Shown here one piece after another: positions 47,472 to 55,495 of a DNA stretch of 64,000 nt. Under the pieces are notes generated by a model. It did no database searches and had not been told where the DNA came from. It saw nothing but the letters and a program-made list of their open reading frames with translations. The translations under genes were made by a program, and so were the position numbers. The stretch's first letter is position 1, and each line of letters opens with the position of its first letter. This stretch comes from Streptomyces scopuliridis RB72 (GTDB taxonomy: Bacteria; Actinomycetota; Actinomycetes; Streptomycetales; Streptomycetaceae): positions 62,001-126,000 of the forward strand of contig NZ_JOEI01000002.1 in the NCBI RefSeq assembly GCF_000718095.1, in the 5' to 3' direction.

Positions 47472-48505
47472 GGGCAGTCGTCGTCCATGGTCCGGGCGAT
47501 CTGCGGATCGACGAGCGCGCCCGTCCGGTGCCGGGCGCGGGAGAAGTCCTCGTCGCCATGGAGTGGGGCGGGATCTGCGGCTCCGATGTCGCGTACTGGA
47601 AGCACGGCGCCTCCGGGACCGCCGCGCTCAGCCACCCGCTGGTGCTCGGACACGAGGTCGCCGGCCGGATCGCCGGACTCGGCGCGGGTGTCGGCGGTCT
47701 GACGGAAGGGCAGCCGGTGACCGTCCACCCGGCGGAGCCTGTCGGGGACGAACGGCTGCCCGACCGGATCGCCGGCCGCACCAACCTCCACCGGCGTATC
47801 CGGTACTTCGGGTCGGCCGCCTTCGACCCGCACACCGACGGCGGGTTCAGCGAGTACCGCGTGGTCCGTGCGGCGCAGATACGGCCGCTGCCCGAAGGGG
47901 TGACCACGGAGCACGGCGCCCTCGCCGAACCCCTCGCCGTGGCCCTGCACGCCGTACACCGCGCCGGAGACCTGCGGGGCAGGACCGTGCTGGTCAATGG
48001 CGCGGGCCCGATCGGAGCGCTGGTCGTGGCGGCGGCGAAACATCGCGGGGCCGCCGCCGTGATCGCGTCGGACATCTCCGAGACGTCGCTCGCCGTCGCC
48101 CGCGCCATGGGCGCGGACCGGACGGTCGACGTCTCCGCGGGCGCCGAACTGCCCGAGGACATCGAGGTTTCCTTCGACGCCTCGGGAGCCCCGGCCGCGC
48201 TCGGACCGGTCCTGCGGGCGACCGCGCGCGGCGGCACCCTCGTACAGGTCGGAAACCTGCCGGGCTCGGCCGTGCCCGCCGTCCTCGGGGACCTGGTGAC
48301 GAGGGAGATCACCTGGATCGGCTCGTACCGCTTCGTCGAGGAGATCGATGACGCGCTGATCGCGATGCGGGACGGACTGGACGTGTCCCCCGTCATCAGC
48401 CACCGCTTCGACCTCGACCGGGCGGACGAGGCGCTGGCCGTCGCCGCCGCGCGCGGAAGCAGCAAGGTCATGCTGCGGCTGGGCGGTGCGACGCCTCAAG
48501 AGTGA
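47468..48505 (+). CDS. L-idonate/L-gulonate 5-dehydrogenase-type medium-chain dehydrogenase
   Basis: 345 residues. Catalytic zinc ligands are present (Cys in GGICGSDVAYW, His-Glu in LGHEVAG), the IdnD-like stretch RYFGSAAFDPHTDGGFSEY is well conserved, and the Rossmann motif is VNGAGPIGALVVA. The structural-zinc lobe, normally four cysteines before NLC, reads EPVGDERLPDRIAGRTNLH and has none. Oxidation of L-gulonate at C5 gives D-fructuronate, the substrate of the upstream reductase, which makes a complete L-gulonate route; L-idonate is the alternative substrate. ATG overlaps the permease stop. Confidence 0.87.
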   Translation: MRAVVVHGPGDLRIDERARPVPGAGEVLVAMEWGGICGSDVAYWKHGASGTAALSHPLVLGHEVAGRIAGLGAGVGGLTEGQPVTVHPAEPVGDERLPDRIAGRTNLHRRIRYFGSAAFDPHTDGGFSEYRVVRAAQIRPLPEGVTTEHGALAEPLAVALHAVHRAGDLRGRTVLVNGAGPIGALVVAAAKHRGAAAVIASDISETSLAVARAMGADRTVDVSAGAELPEDIEVSFDASGAPAALGPVLRATARGGTLVQVGNLPGSAVPAVLGDLVTREITWIGSYRFVEEIDDALIAMRDGLDVSPVISHRFDLDRADEALAVAAARGSSKVMLRLGGATPQE

Positions 48506-48529
48506 GAAGAGGCCCCACAGCCGCTGCCG

Positions 48530-48975
48530 TTACTGGTCGCGCCGGTGCACGCCGGCGACAGCCAGTACGGCCGCGGCCAGTGCCCACACCGCGTAGACGG
48601 TCCACGCTCCGGAGGTCGTCCACGGGAAGGGGGACCGCGAGTGGTCGACCGCCGAGAGCCGGATCCACGCCTGGTACGGCATGGCGTGATCGAGTACCGC
48701 CGACCAGTGGCGGCCGTCGGTCAGGACCAGGGGCAGCAGGACAAGGACCGCGACGGTGGCGGTCATGGTGGCCGCGGTGTGCCGGATGACGGCACCGAGC
48801 GCCAGACCGGCGAGCGCGCACACCGGCGCGAGGAGGGCGGACGCGAGCACGACGGGCAGGGCGCCCGGGTCACCGATCGGGACGCCCACGCCCCGGCCGT
48901 CGAGAATCGCCTGGGTCAGAGCGAACGAGGCTCCGGCGACGAACGCGCCGAAGACGGTCGAGAAGGCCGGGCGCG
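48530..48975 (-). pseudogene. C-terminal remnant of an ABC-2-type permease
   Basis: The minus strand reads ARPAFSTVFGAFVAG-like sequence, then multiple membrane helices (LLAPVCALAGLALGAVIRHTA, MTATVAVLVLLPLVL, VYAVWALAAAVLAVAGV) to a TAA at 48530-48532. About 145 residues remain, while such permeases are about 250-290 residues and start with further helices. The frame runs upstream into sequence that codes for a kinase fragment on the other strand, so the 5' half has been lost. A shorter GTG-started 119-residue frame exists, but it would lack the N-terminal helices. Confidence 0.65.
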
Positions 48976-49453
48976 AGACGCTGTCCGGTCTGCGGCGGAT
49001 GCTCGGCGCGCTGCGCCAGGCCGACCAGGAGCAGAGGCGTACGGCCCGGGACCGGGAACGTACCCGCCTAGGCCCTGTCCGGTCGATCTTCGTGGATCAG
49101 CCCGCGGCGTCTGGTGCCGTGCATCGCAAGGCGGAGGATCGCCCTCGTACTGGACGTACTTGGGCGACTCCGGGCACTCGGGGGCCACGTCCTGCCGGGT
49201 GCGCGTCGACCATCTCGACGACGCGCTCGCCATCGAGGTCTCGGACCGCGGCAGGGGCGGCAACGCCGGTACGGACACCGGGTACGGCCTGGTCGGCATG
49301 CGCGAGCGGGTCGCTCTGCTGCACGGCGATTTCACCGCCGGGACGCGGCACGGCGGCGGCTTCCTGGTCGCGGCCCGGCTGCCGGTACCGCGCGCCGCCC
49401 GGACCGCGGCGGAAGCGAAGACCGGAGCGGAACCGAAGGCCGGAGCCGGATGA
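48968..49453 (+). pseudogene. broken NarL-type sensor histidine kinase
   Basis: Two pieces of a LiaS/NarL-group kinase are left in different frames. 48968-49060 encodes RETLSGLRRMLGALRQAD, the segment after the phospho-accepting helix; about 49195-49453 encodes VRVDHLDDALAIEVSDRG...GTDTGYGLVGMRERVALLHG, the ATP-binding end. The N-terminal membrane part, the His box and about 70-100 residues of the middle are missing. A repeat-like insert of about 120 bases (49070-49194) separates the pieces. The downstream regulator has probably lost its cognate kinase. Confidence 0.75.
49070..49194. repeat. repeat-like insertion (possible MITE remnant)
   Basis: Non-coding segment starting GGCCCTGTCCGGTCGATC, with GTACTGGACGTACTTGGGCG inside, that replaces kinase coding sequence. 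I recall near-identical stretches scattered in Streptomyces genomes, often as longer palindromic elements, but no copy can be checked here and no second inverted end is clear in this window. Confidence 0.45.
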
Positions 49454-50130
49454 CCGAGGATCCGAGCCGGCCGACCATCCGTGTCCTGCTCGTCGACGAC
49501 CAGCCCCTGGTGCGCGCCGCGCTCCAGATGGTCATCACCGACACCACGGACATCGAGGTCGTGGGCGAGGCGTCGAACGGCGCCGAAGCCGTCGGGCTGG
49601 CCGGGGAACTCGCGTCCGGCATCGTCGTGATGGACATCCGGATGCCCGGCATGGACGGCATCGAGGCCACCCGGCAGATCACCACGGCCACCGGCTCCGC
49701 GCCTGTCATCATCCTGACGACCTTCGACGACGACGATGAGGTGTACGGGGCGCTGCGCGCCGGCGCGTCCGGGTTCCTCGTCAAGGACATGGCCCTGGAC
49801 GACATCCTCGCCGCGATACGTACCGTCGCCGCCGGAGACGCCCTGATCGCGCCGAGCGTCACCCGCCGTCTCATCAAGGAGTTCGCCGGCCGCCCGGCGG
49901 CCATGTCACCGCGAAGGGCGGAACTCGGCGGCATAACCCACCGGGAACGCGAAGTGCTGACCCTGGTCGGCGGCGGGCTGTCGAACACCGAGATCGCCGA
50001 GCGGCTCTGTATCAGCGTCGCCACCGCCAAGACGTATCTCCCCCGTCTGCTCGCCAAGCTCGACGCCCGCGACCGCGTGCAGCTTGTGATCCTGGCCTAC
50101 GAGACGGGGCTCGTGTCACCGTCGTCCTGA
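49450..50130 (+). CDS. NarL/FixJ-family response regulator
   Basis: 226 residues. Receiver domain with DD in LLVDDQPLVRA, phospho-acceptor Asp in IVVMDIRMPGMDG, Thr in ILTTFDDDDEV and Lys in GFLVKDM. A LuxR-type helix-turn-helix at the C-terminus reads ITHREREVLTLV...SNTEIAERL...ATAKTYLPRLLAKL; TAKTYLPRL replaces the common TVKTHVSRI. The gene is intact and its ATG overlaps the end of the broken kinase gene, which marks it as the original partner. It may now be an orphan. Confidence 0.92.
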   Translation: MTEDPSRPTIRVLLVDDQPLVRAALQMVITDTTDIEVVGEASNGAEAVGLAGELASGIVVMDIRMPGMDGIEATRQITTATGSAPVIILTTFDDDDEVYGALRAGASGFLVKDMALDDILAAIRTVAAGDALIAPSVTRRLIKEFAGRPAAMSPRRAELGGITHREREVLTLVGGGLSNTEIAERLCISVATAKTYLPRLLAKLDARDRVQLVILAYETGLVSPSS

Positions 50131-50554
50131 CCGGATCCATGCCGACCGGAAAACGACGGCTTGTCGATGACACTCGATACGGCATGTGTATGGCAAAGAT
50201 CCGAACAAAATCGGATCAATGAACATCGGCCATTTCGGGCAGCCCCGGGCCACCTCGGCGCGAAGCCCAACGGAACAGGGCCTGTTCGGGGATGCGTCAC
50301 CCAAGCGGAACATCAGATTCGGCCACAGACGGCGCCCGACCGATCCTTCGGAATTTTTTCTATCGTCGTAAGAGAAAGATTTGCGCGACTTGGCGCGCAC
50401 TCACCTCGCGTTGGCGTGATGTCTGGCATGGAACGTCGAGAACGAGCCAAGTTTCAACGCTTACGCATCCGACCCGCCGTGCCGCGCCCTCTTACCTACG
50501 AGTAGGACGTCACTATCGCTAGGTACGCAGGGTCGGCCCCGGGGGAGCCGGCCC
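50131..50554. other. 424-bp promoter region of the SARP gene
   Basis: No protein gene is supported. Base composition is clearly lower in G/C than in the genes, as in promoters (for example GAATTTTTTCTATCGTC near 50350). A perfect 15-base palindrome, GAACAGGGCCTGTTC, lies at 50273-50287 and could be an operator for the cluster regulator. No typical gamma-butyrolactone receptor site was recognised. Confidence 0.45.
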
Positions 50555-51397
50555 ATGCGCCTGCTCCCCCCGTCGCATCAGAAAGGCAATGGACCACAAT
50601 TGCAGATCAATCTTCTGGGACCGATGGAAGTAGTCGATGACGGGGTTCAGGTCCGGATACCGGGAGAGAAACTACGCTCGATCCTAGCGGCCCTGGCATT
50701 ATCGGTGGGGCGCTCCGTTTCTCGGAGTGAACTCATCGACGAGCTATGGGGCGAAGAGCCACCGAACAGCGCCGAGAATTCACTGCACGGCCATATAGCC
50801 CGGCTGCGCCGGGTATTGGTCGCACACGGGGGGAAGGCAGCTCTGCGCAATGTCATCCAGACGTCGCCGACCGGATACGTACTGGAACTGACCGAAGAGG
50901 ATGTCGACGCTTCCCGGCTCCTCCAACTGGTGGCCCGCGCCGAAGCGGCGAGCGCGCACAACCCCAAAGGCGCCGTTGATCTGCTGAACGAGGCGGTATC
51001 GCTCTGGCGAGGCCCGGCGCTGATCGACGCCGGCCACGGAATGATCTGTCAAGTGGCGTACACCCAGCTGGAAGAGGTCAGACTGGGAGCGTACGAAAGG
51101 CTCTTCGACATCCGGCTCCGGCTGGACCAGCCCCGGGCCGTCATCCCCGGGCTGGAGCAACTGCACGCCAGGTACCCGCTGCACGAGCGCTTCTGCGAAC
51201 AGCTCATCACCGCGCTCTACCTGTCAGGACGGCAGGCCGATGCCCTCAACACCTACCACCGCACCCGCGAGTACCTGTCGCAGCATCTGGGACTTCAGCC
51301 CGGACACGGACTGAGAGACAAATTCCAGGCCATCCTCCGGCAGTCTCCCCACCTGTCCATATCGGGGGCCGGGGAAGAGGTCATACCGATTTCGTGA
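50555..51397 (+). CDS. SARP-family pathway activator
   Basis: 280 residues: an OmpR-like winged helix (INLLGPMEVVDDGVQV...ELIDELWGEEPPNSAENSLHGHIARLRR) followed by the bacterial transcriptional activation domain (AVDLLNEAVSLWRGPALID... to HLGLQPGHGLRDKFQAIL). This is the compact SARP plan of ActII-ORF4 and DnrI, with no ATPase or TPR extension. Start ATG 50555 has a GGGGGAG site upstream; a TTG at 50600 is an alternative nearer the domain. SARPs bind direct repeats spaced 11 bases apart. Two such triple repeats occur at cluster promoters (52478-52506 and 60254-60282), so it very likely activates this cluster. The valanimycin cluster also has a SARP. Confidence 0.93.
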   Translation: MRLLPPSHQKGNGPQLQINLLGPMEVVDDGVQVRIPGEKLRSILAALALSVGRSVSRSELIDELWGEEPPNSAENSLHGHIARLRRVLVAHGGKAALRNVIQTSPTGYVLELTEEDVDASRLLQLVARAEAASAHNPKGAVDLLNEAVSLWRGPALIDAGHGMICQVAYTQLEEVRLGAYERLFDIRLRLDQPRAVIPGLEQLHARYPLHERFCEQLITALYLSGRQADALNTYHRTREYLSQHLGLQPGHGLRDKFQAILRQSPHLSISGAGEEVIPIS

Positions 51398-52388
51398 CCC
51401 GCAGGATCTGCCAGATGGCACCCAGCCGCGCCCGCCCGTGGAAGGCCAGATACTCGGGAAGCACCAGCTGGGGGCCCCACTTCTCCTTGTAGGCGAGCTG
51501 GCTGGCCGCGGGATAGACCTTGTCGCCGTGGTCGGCCAGCAGCCGCATGATCCTGCGGGTGGCGCCGCTGGCTTCGGCCGGATCGTGCTCGGCGGACAGC
51601 CCGGTGAACGGCGTGAATCCGAAGTGCAGCCACTCCGCGCCCTCCTGACGGAACGTCTCCAGCGCGGTCAGGTTGATCGCCTCCATCACCCCGGGAGGCG
51701 CGTCCGGGAGCCGGCGGCTGAGGTCGTGCAACCACCCGGGACGCGATCCGTACGCGGGTGAGTACGAGATATAGGCGATGGGCACCCCGTCGAGCCGCCC
51801 GAGCATCAGCCGGCGCGCGTGCTGTACGGGCCCGCCCAACTCGCCGACCAGGAACTCGATCTCCTTGACATGACGGCCCTTGCTCCGCAGCCAGGCGCCG
51901 TCGATACCGGCTATGTCCGCCGCGCACTCCTCATAGGAGACCTCCGTCACCTCCAGACCACTGCGCCGGGCCCGCGAGATCTTGTTGCGGAGTTTCATGA
52001 AGCGCGTTCCGCGCAGGGCGAAGTCGGGCAGGTGCACCGAGTACGACGAGCCCACCTGATTGACCGTGAAACCGCACCGGACGTACAGCTCGACGTCCGA
52101 CGAGAGGACCTGTACGGCGACGACCTTGCGGCGCCGCCGGCGCGCGTGCGCGAGGAAGGCCCGCAGCAGCGTCTCCTGCTGTTCCGGCGGGGCGTAGACG
52201 CCCCCGAACTGGATCAGATACGAGCCCGCCTCGCGATAGGCGACGACTCCGTCCGCCGACGGATCGGTGAAGTACGCGTTACCGGAGTTGAGCGCGAGGA
52301 AGGCGCTGGGGTTATCGCCGTCCTTGCGAAGCTTTTCCAGCACTCCGAGCACTTCTTCGTCGGATACCTCTCCGCTGCGCGTGGTCAT
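51381..52388 (-). CDS. DUF2156 / MprF-C-terminal-like aminoacyl-tRNA-dependent transferase (VlmA-like)
   Basis: 335 residues, soluble, with a tandem GNAT-like fold seen in the catalytic C-terminal half of lysylphosphatidylglycerol synthase. Visible landmarks: VGSSYSVHLPDFALRGTRFMKLRNKISRARR in the middle, WLRSKG, DLSRRLPDAPPGVMEAINL, then YKEKWGPQLVLPEYLA at the end. No membrane flippase domain is attached. Family members move an amino acid from aminoacyl-tRNA to a small acceptor; in valanimycin synthesis VlmA uses seryl-tRNA and a hydroxylamine, and I recall it as a member of this family. Here the gene sits in a SARP cluster with amine-forming genes and a tRNA-like gene, supporting the same chemistry. 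Its 3' end overlaps the convergent SARP gene, and its start faces the SARP box. Confidence 0.82.
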   Translation of the reverse strand: MTTRSGEVSDEEVLGVLEKLRKDGDNPSAFLALNSGNAYFTDPSADGVVAYREAGSYLIQFGGVYAPPEQQETLLRAFLAHARRRRRKVVAVQVLSSDVELYVRCGFTVNQVGSSYSVHLPDFALRGTRFMKLRNKISRARRSGLEVTEVSYEECAADIAGIDGAWLRSKGRHVKEIEFLVGELGGPVQHARRLMLGRLDGVPIAYISYSPAYGSRPGWLHDLSRRLPDAPPGVMEAINLTALETFRQEGAEWLHFGFTPFTGLSAEHDPAEASGATRRIMRLLADHGDKVYPAASQLAYKEKWGPQLVLPEYLAFHGRARLGAIWQILRVTKSV

Positions 52389-52477
52389 CTCACTCCCGTT
52401 GCCTGAGGCGTCGAGTTTCCGGGCCGGGTGCCCGGAGACATGCTCCTCAGACTCTCTTCCATTTCCCTGAAACGGCC

Positions 52478-52506
52478 GTCTCAGCGCCGTCTCAGCGCCG
52501 TCTCCG
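52478..52506 (+). promoter_or_regulatory. SARP-type box, three 11-bp-spaced repeats
   Basis: GTCTCAG at 52478-52484, GTCTCAG at 52489-52495 and GTCTCCG at 52500-52506, exactly 11 bases apart. This is the spacing SARP activators need. It lies in the 212-bp divergent region between the DUF2156 gene (minus) and the aldehyde dehydrogenase gene (plus) and matches the box at 60254. Confidence 0.8.
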
Positions 52507-52600
52507 GGGATTTTCAGGGCGGTCTGTGAAGGTCGAAGCCACCACTTGGAACTGCGGACATTCCCGTCGGCTGATGGGAAATGGAGAGCGGAGGGGCTGC

Positions 52601-54283
52601 GTGAGCAGCGATATCGCGACGCCTTCGGCGTCAGAAGAAGAAGATTCCGGAGCGCCTCGTCCGGAAGTCCCCACCTACCTTTCCCTCATTGACGGAAAGG
52701 CCGTTCCGAGCGGGACCTGGGGGTACGTGGTCGACTCGGACGCCCTGCTCGACGACGCGTTCTCCACGCTCACCATGAAGCGGAAGCTGGAGAGCGGCCG
52801 CATTCCCGCCGAGAATCTGCCGGCCACCATCGTGGGCCGGGTGGCGAGGGCGGACCGCCGGACGACGGATCTGGCGCTCGAAGCGGCGGCCGCGGCCGCC
52901 GCGCCCTGGGCGGCGTTCCCCCCGGAGACCCGGATCGAACAGTTCGGCACGCTGCTGTACCGCAGGCTCGCCGAGCAGGCCGAGCGGATCACCGAAGTCC
53001 TCGTCCAGGAGGGGCACCCGCTGGCTCTGGCCCGCTGGCAGGTGTCCGGCGCGCTGGAGGTCTTCGGGCCCGAGTCGCTGGGCTTCTACCGGAGCCAGAT
53101 GCTCCAGGAGTACCGGCACGGCGAGCGGCGGATCTCGGTGCGCCGCCGCCCCGACGGTGTGGTCTGCCTCAATCCCCCGCAGAACGCCCCGCTCTCCAGC
53201 GCGCTGCTCGGCGTGACCGCGATCATGGCGGGCAACTCCCTGGTCGTACGGGCGCCGCGCAGCGCCCCGCTCGGCGTCATGTACGTACTGCAGGAGGTGG
53301 TGGCGCCGGTACTGGCGGAGCTGGGGGCTCCCCCGGGCACCCTCGGCGTGGTGTGCGGCGACCCGGCTCCGATGCTGGACGCCTGGCTGGAGAGCCCGCT
53401 CGTCGACGACATCATGTACTTCGGCAGCAGCGAGAACGGGATGCGCTTCCAGGAGCGCTGCATCGCGGCGGGCAAGAAGCCGATCCTCGAACTGGCCGGC
53501 AACGACGTGGTGCTGGTGTGGAAGGACGCCGATCTGGACCTGGCGGCCGAGGCCATCACGGAGAGCTTCTACGGCTCCGGCCAGCTGTGCATGATCCCGA
53601 ACCAGGTGGTGGTCCACCCGGACGTCCGCGACGAGCTGGTCGCCCTGCTGGCCGAGAAGGCCGCGCGGATCAGGCCAGGCCGGTCGTCGGAGGAGGGCGT
53701 CCTGCTCACTCCGGTGCTGCGCAACGAGAAGTTCTTCTCGTGCCTGCGCGACGCTCTCGACCGGGGCGCGGAGCTGGTGTGCGGCGGACACGCGATCCAG
53801 GAGGACGGAACGCGCGACACGGCCGGGATCTTCCTTGAGCCCACGGTGGTGGTCGTACGAGGTCTGGAGAAGGCCCGGGAGGTCCAGGCGGTCCGCGAGG
53901 AGACGTTCTTCCCGCTGCTGCCGGTGATCGTGGCCGAACCCGCCCCCGACGACGTCCTGCTGGACCGGTTCGTCGACTTCGTCAACAGCAACGCCTACGG
54001 GTTGCGGAACTCGGCGTGGGCCCGGGACCCCGAGGTGGTCGACCGGATCGTGACCCGGATCACCCAGGGCGGGCTGCTCAAGGTGAACGACTCCCACATC
54101 GGCTTCCTGCCGTATCTGCCGACCCACGGCGGTACCGGACTCACCGGAGGCGTGTTCGGCGAGGCCAACTACCCGATCCTGCGCACCTCTCATATCCAGG
54201 GCGTGAGCGTCGCCGCCGGCGCGCGCCCCTCCGAGGCGGTGTTCGGCGCCTGGAAGGCCCTCCAGGCCGCCGCCGGCCACTGA
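52601..54283 (+). CDS. aldehyde dehydrogenase-superfamily protein
   Basis: 560 residues. NAD(P)-binding and catalytic landmarks of the ALDH fold are present: CLNPPQNAPLSS, APRSAPLGVMYVLQEV, FGSSENGMRFQ, ILELAGND (catalytic-base region, usually ELGGK), the nucleophile Cys in YGSGQLCMIPN, and EETFFPLLPV. An N-terminal extension of about 50 residues (LIDGKAVPSGTWGYVVDS) resembles acyl-reducing or semialdehyde ALDHs. GTG 52601 is chosen for its GGAGGGG site; upstream frame lies over the SARP box. In the cluster it may make a fatty aldehyde from an acyl thioester for transamination, or oxidise an aldehyde. Confidence 0.85.
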   Translation: MSSDIATPSASEEEDSGAPRPEVPTYLSLIDGKAVPSGTWGYVVDSDALLDDAFSTLTMKRKLESGRIPAENLPATIVGRVARADRRTTDLALEAAAAAAAPWAAFPPETRIEQFGTLLYRRLAEQAERITEVLVQEGHPLALARWQVSGALEVFGPESLGFYRSQMLQEYRHGERRISVRRRPDGVVCLNPPQNAPLSSALLGVTAIMAGNSLVVRAPRSAPLGVMYVLQEVVAPVLAELGAPPGTLGVVCGDPAPMLDAWLESPLVDDIMYFGSSENGMRFQERCIAAGKKPILELAGNDVVLVWKDADLDLAAEAITESFYGSGQLCMIPNQVVVHPDVRDELVALLAEKAARIRPGRSSEEGVLLTPVLRNEKFFSCLRDALDRGAELVCGGHAIQEDGTRDTAGIFLEPTVVVVRGLEKAREVQAVREETFFPLLPVIVAEPAPDDVLLDRFVDFVNSNAYGLRNSAWARDPEVVDRIVTRITQGGLLKVNDSHIGFLPYLPTHGGTGLTGGVFGEANYPILRTSHIQGVSVAAGARPSEAVFGAWKALQAAAGH

Positions 54284-54340
54284 CCGCGCCCCGAAGCCAG
54301 CAAACAACCACGCCAGAACGACAGAACATGAGGGGGATCC

Positions 54341-55480
54341 ATGCGCTCGTTGGAAGCCGCACGCGAGACGTGCGAATCATTCCTGCCCGGCTTGCTCGAT
54401 CAGCTCTCCGGCACCCCGCTGGAAGAGCTGGAAGCACCGAAGAACCCCGCACTCGACCACTTCCGTACGGCCGGCGGCCCCAGTCTGGTGATCCCCAAGA
54501 CCTACGGCGGGGCGGGAGCCGATCCGCTCCAGGCCCTCGCCGTGGTACAGGCCCTGGCCTCCCGGGCACCGTCCCTCGCGATCGCCACCACGATGCACCA
54601 CTTCTCGGTGGCGACCCTGTTCACCCTGGCCGACTCCATCCAGAGCAGTGGCATGGAGTGGGCGCTGCTCGAAGGGATAGCCGAGCAGCGGCTGCTCGTC
54701 GCCTCGGGCTTCGCGGAGGGCCGGCCGGGACGGGGCATCCTCTCGCCGATGATGTCGGCGTCGAAGGCGGACGGCGGCTATGTGATCAACGGCTCCAAGA
54801 AGCCGTGCAGCCTGTCGCACTCGATGGACCTGCTCACCGCCAGCGTGGCGCTGCCGACCGACAGCGGTGAGCCGAGGATGGCGGTGCTGCTGATCCCCCG
54901 TCAGACCGACGGGATCAGCGTCCATCCGTTCTGGGGAAGCCGGACGCTCGCGGGCGCGGAGAGCGACGAGGTGCGGCTCACGGACGTCTTCGTCGACGAG
55001 CAGCTGCTGATGCGCACCGAGCCGGAGGGCGACGCCGGGAACCTGGACGATCTCCAGACCGTCGGCCTGATCTGGTTCGAACTGCTCATCTCCGCCTGCT
55101 ATCTCGGCATTGTCAGCGGACTGGTCGAGCGGGTCGTCGACGGCGGCCGGGGCAGTGACTCCGACCGCGCCCGGGTGCTCACCCGGCTGGAGACGGCCGC
55201 CCTGCTGCTGGCGGGCACCGCCCGCATGATCAGGGACGGCGAGACCGGCAACGCGGCGCTGGCCCGCACGCTCGTGGCGCGGTACGCCGCCCAGGACGCG
55301 CTGGGCGACGCGCTGAACCAGGCCGTCGAACTGCTCGGCGGCACGGCCTTCATGTCCTCTACCGACGTGGCCTATCTGGCCGGTGCCGCACACGGTCTGT
55401 CGTTCCACCCGCCGTCGCGGTCGAGCTTCACCGGTCCGTACCTCGACCACGTCGCAGGCCACCCGCTGCGCCTGACCTGA
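54341..55480 (+). CDS. acyl-CoA dehydrogenase-like flavoprotein
   Basis: 379 residues with the three-part acyl-CoA dehydrogenase fold: helical N-domain with VIPKTYGGAGADPLQ, beta middle domain (GYVINGSKKPCSLSHSMDLLT, then FWGSRTLAGAESDEVRL), and a C-terminal four-helix bundle ending DALNQAVELLGGTAFMSS. The usual catalytic Glu position is not obvious. Family members introduce double bonds or hydroxylate amines and acyl chains using FAD. In this cluster it could desaturate the acyl or amine chain, since azoxy natural products such as elaiomycin carry a conjugated alkene, or act as an N-oxygenase. ATG has GAGGGGGA upstream. Confidence 0.87.
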   Translation: MRSLEAARETCESFLPGLLDQLSGTPLEELEAPKNPALDHFRTAGGPSLVIPKTYGGAGADPLQALAVVQALASRAPSLAIATTMHHFSVATLFTLADSIQSSGMEWALLEGIAEQRLLVASGFAEGRPGRGILSPMMSASKADGGYVINGSKKPCSLSHSMDLLTASVALPTDSGEPRMAVLLIPRQTDGISVHPFWGSRTLAGAESDEVRLTDVFVDEQLLMRTEPEGDAGNLDDLQTVGLIWFELLISACYLGIVSGLVERVVDGGRGSDSDRARVLTRLETAALLLAGTARMIRDGETGNAALARTLVARYAAQDALGDALNQAVELLGGTAFMSSTDVAYLAGAAHGLSFHPPSRSSFTGPYLDHVAGHPLRLT

Positions 55481-55495
55481 TTGAGAGGGAGATCC

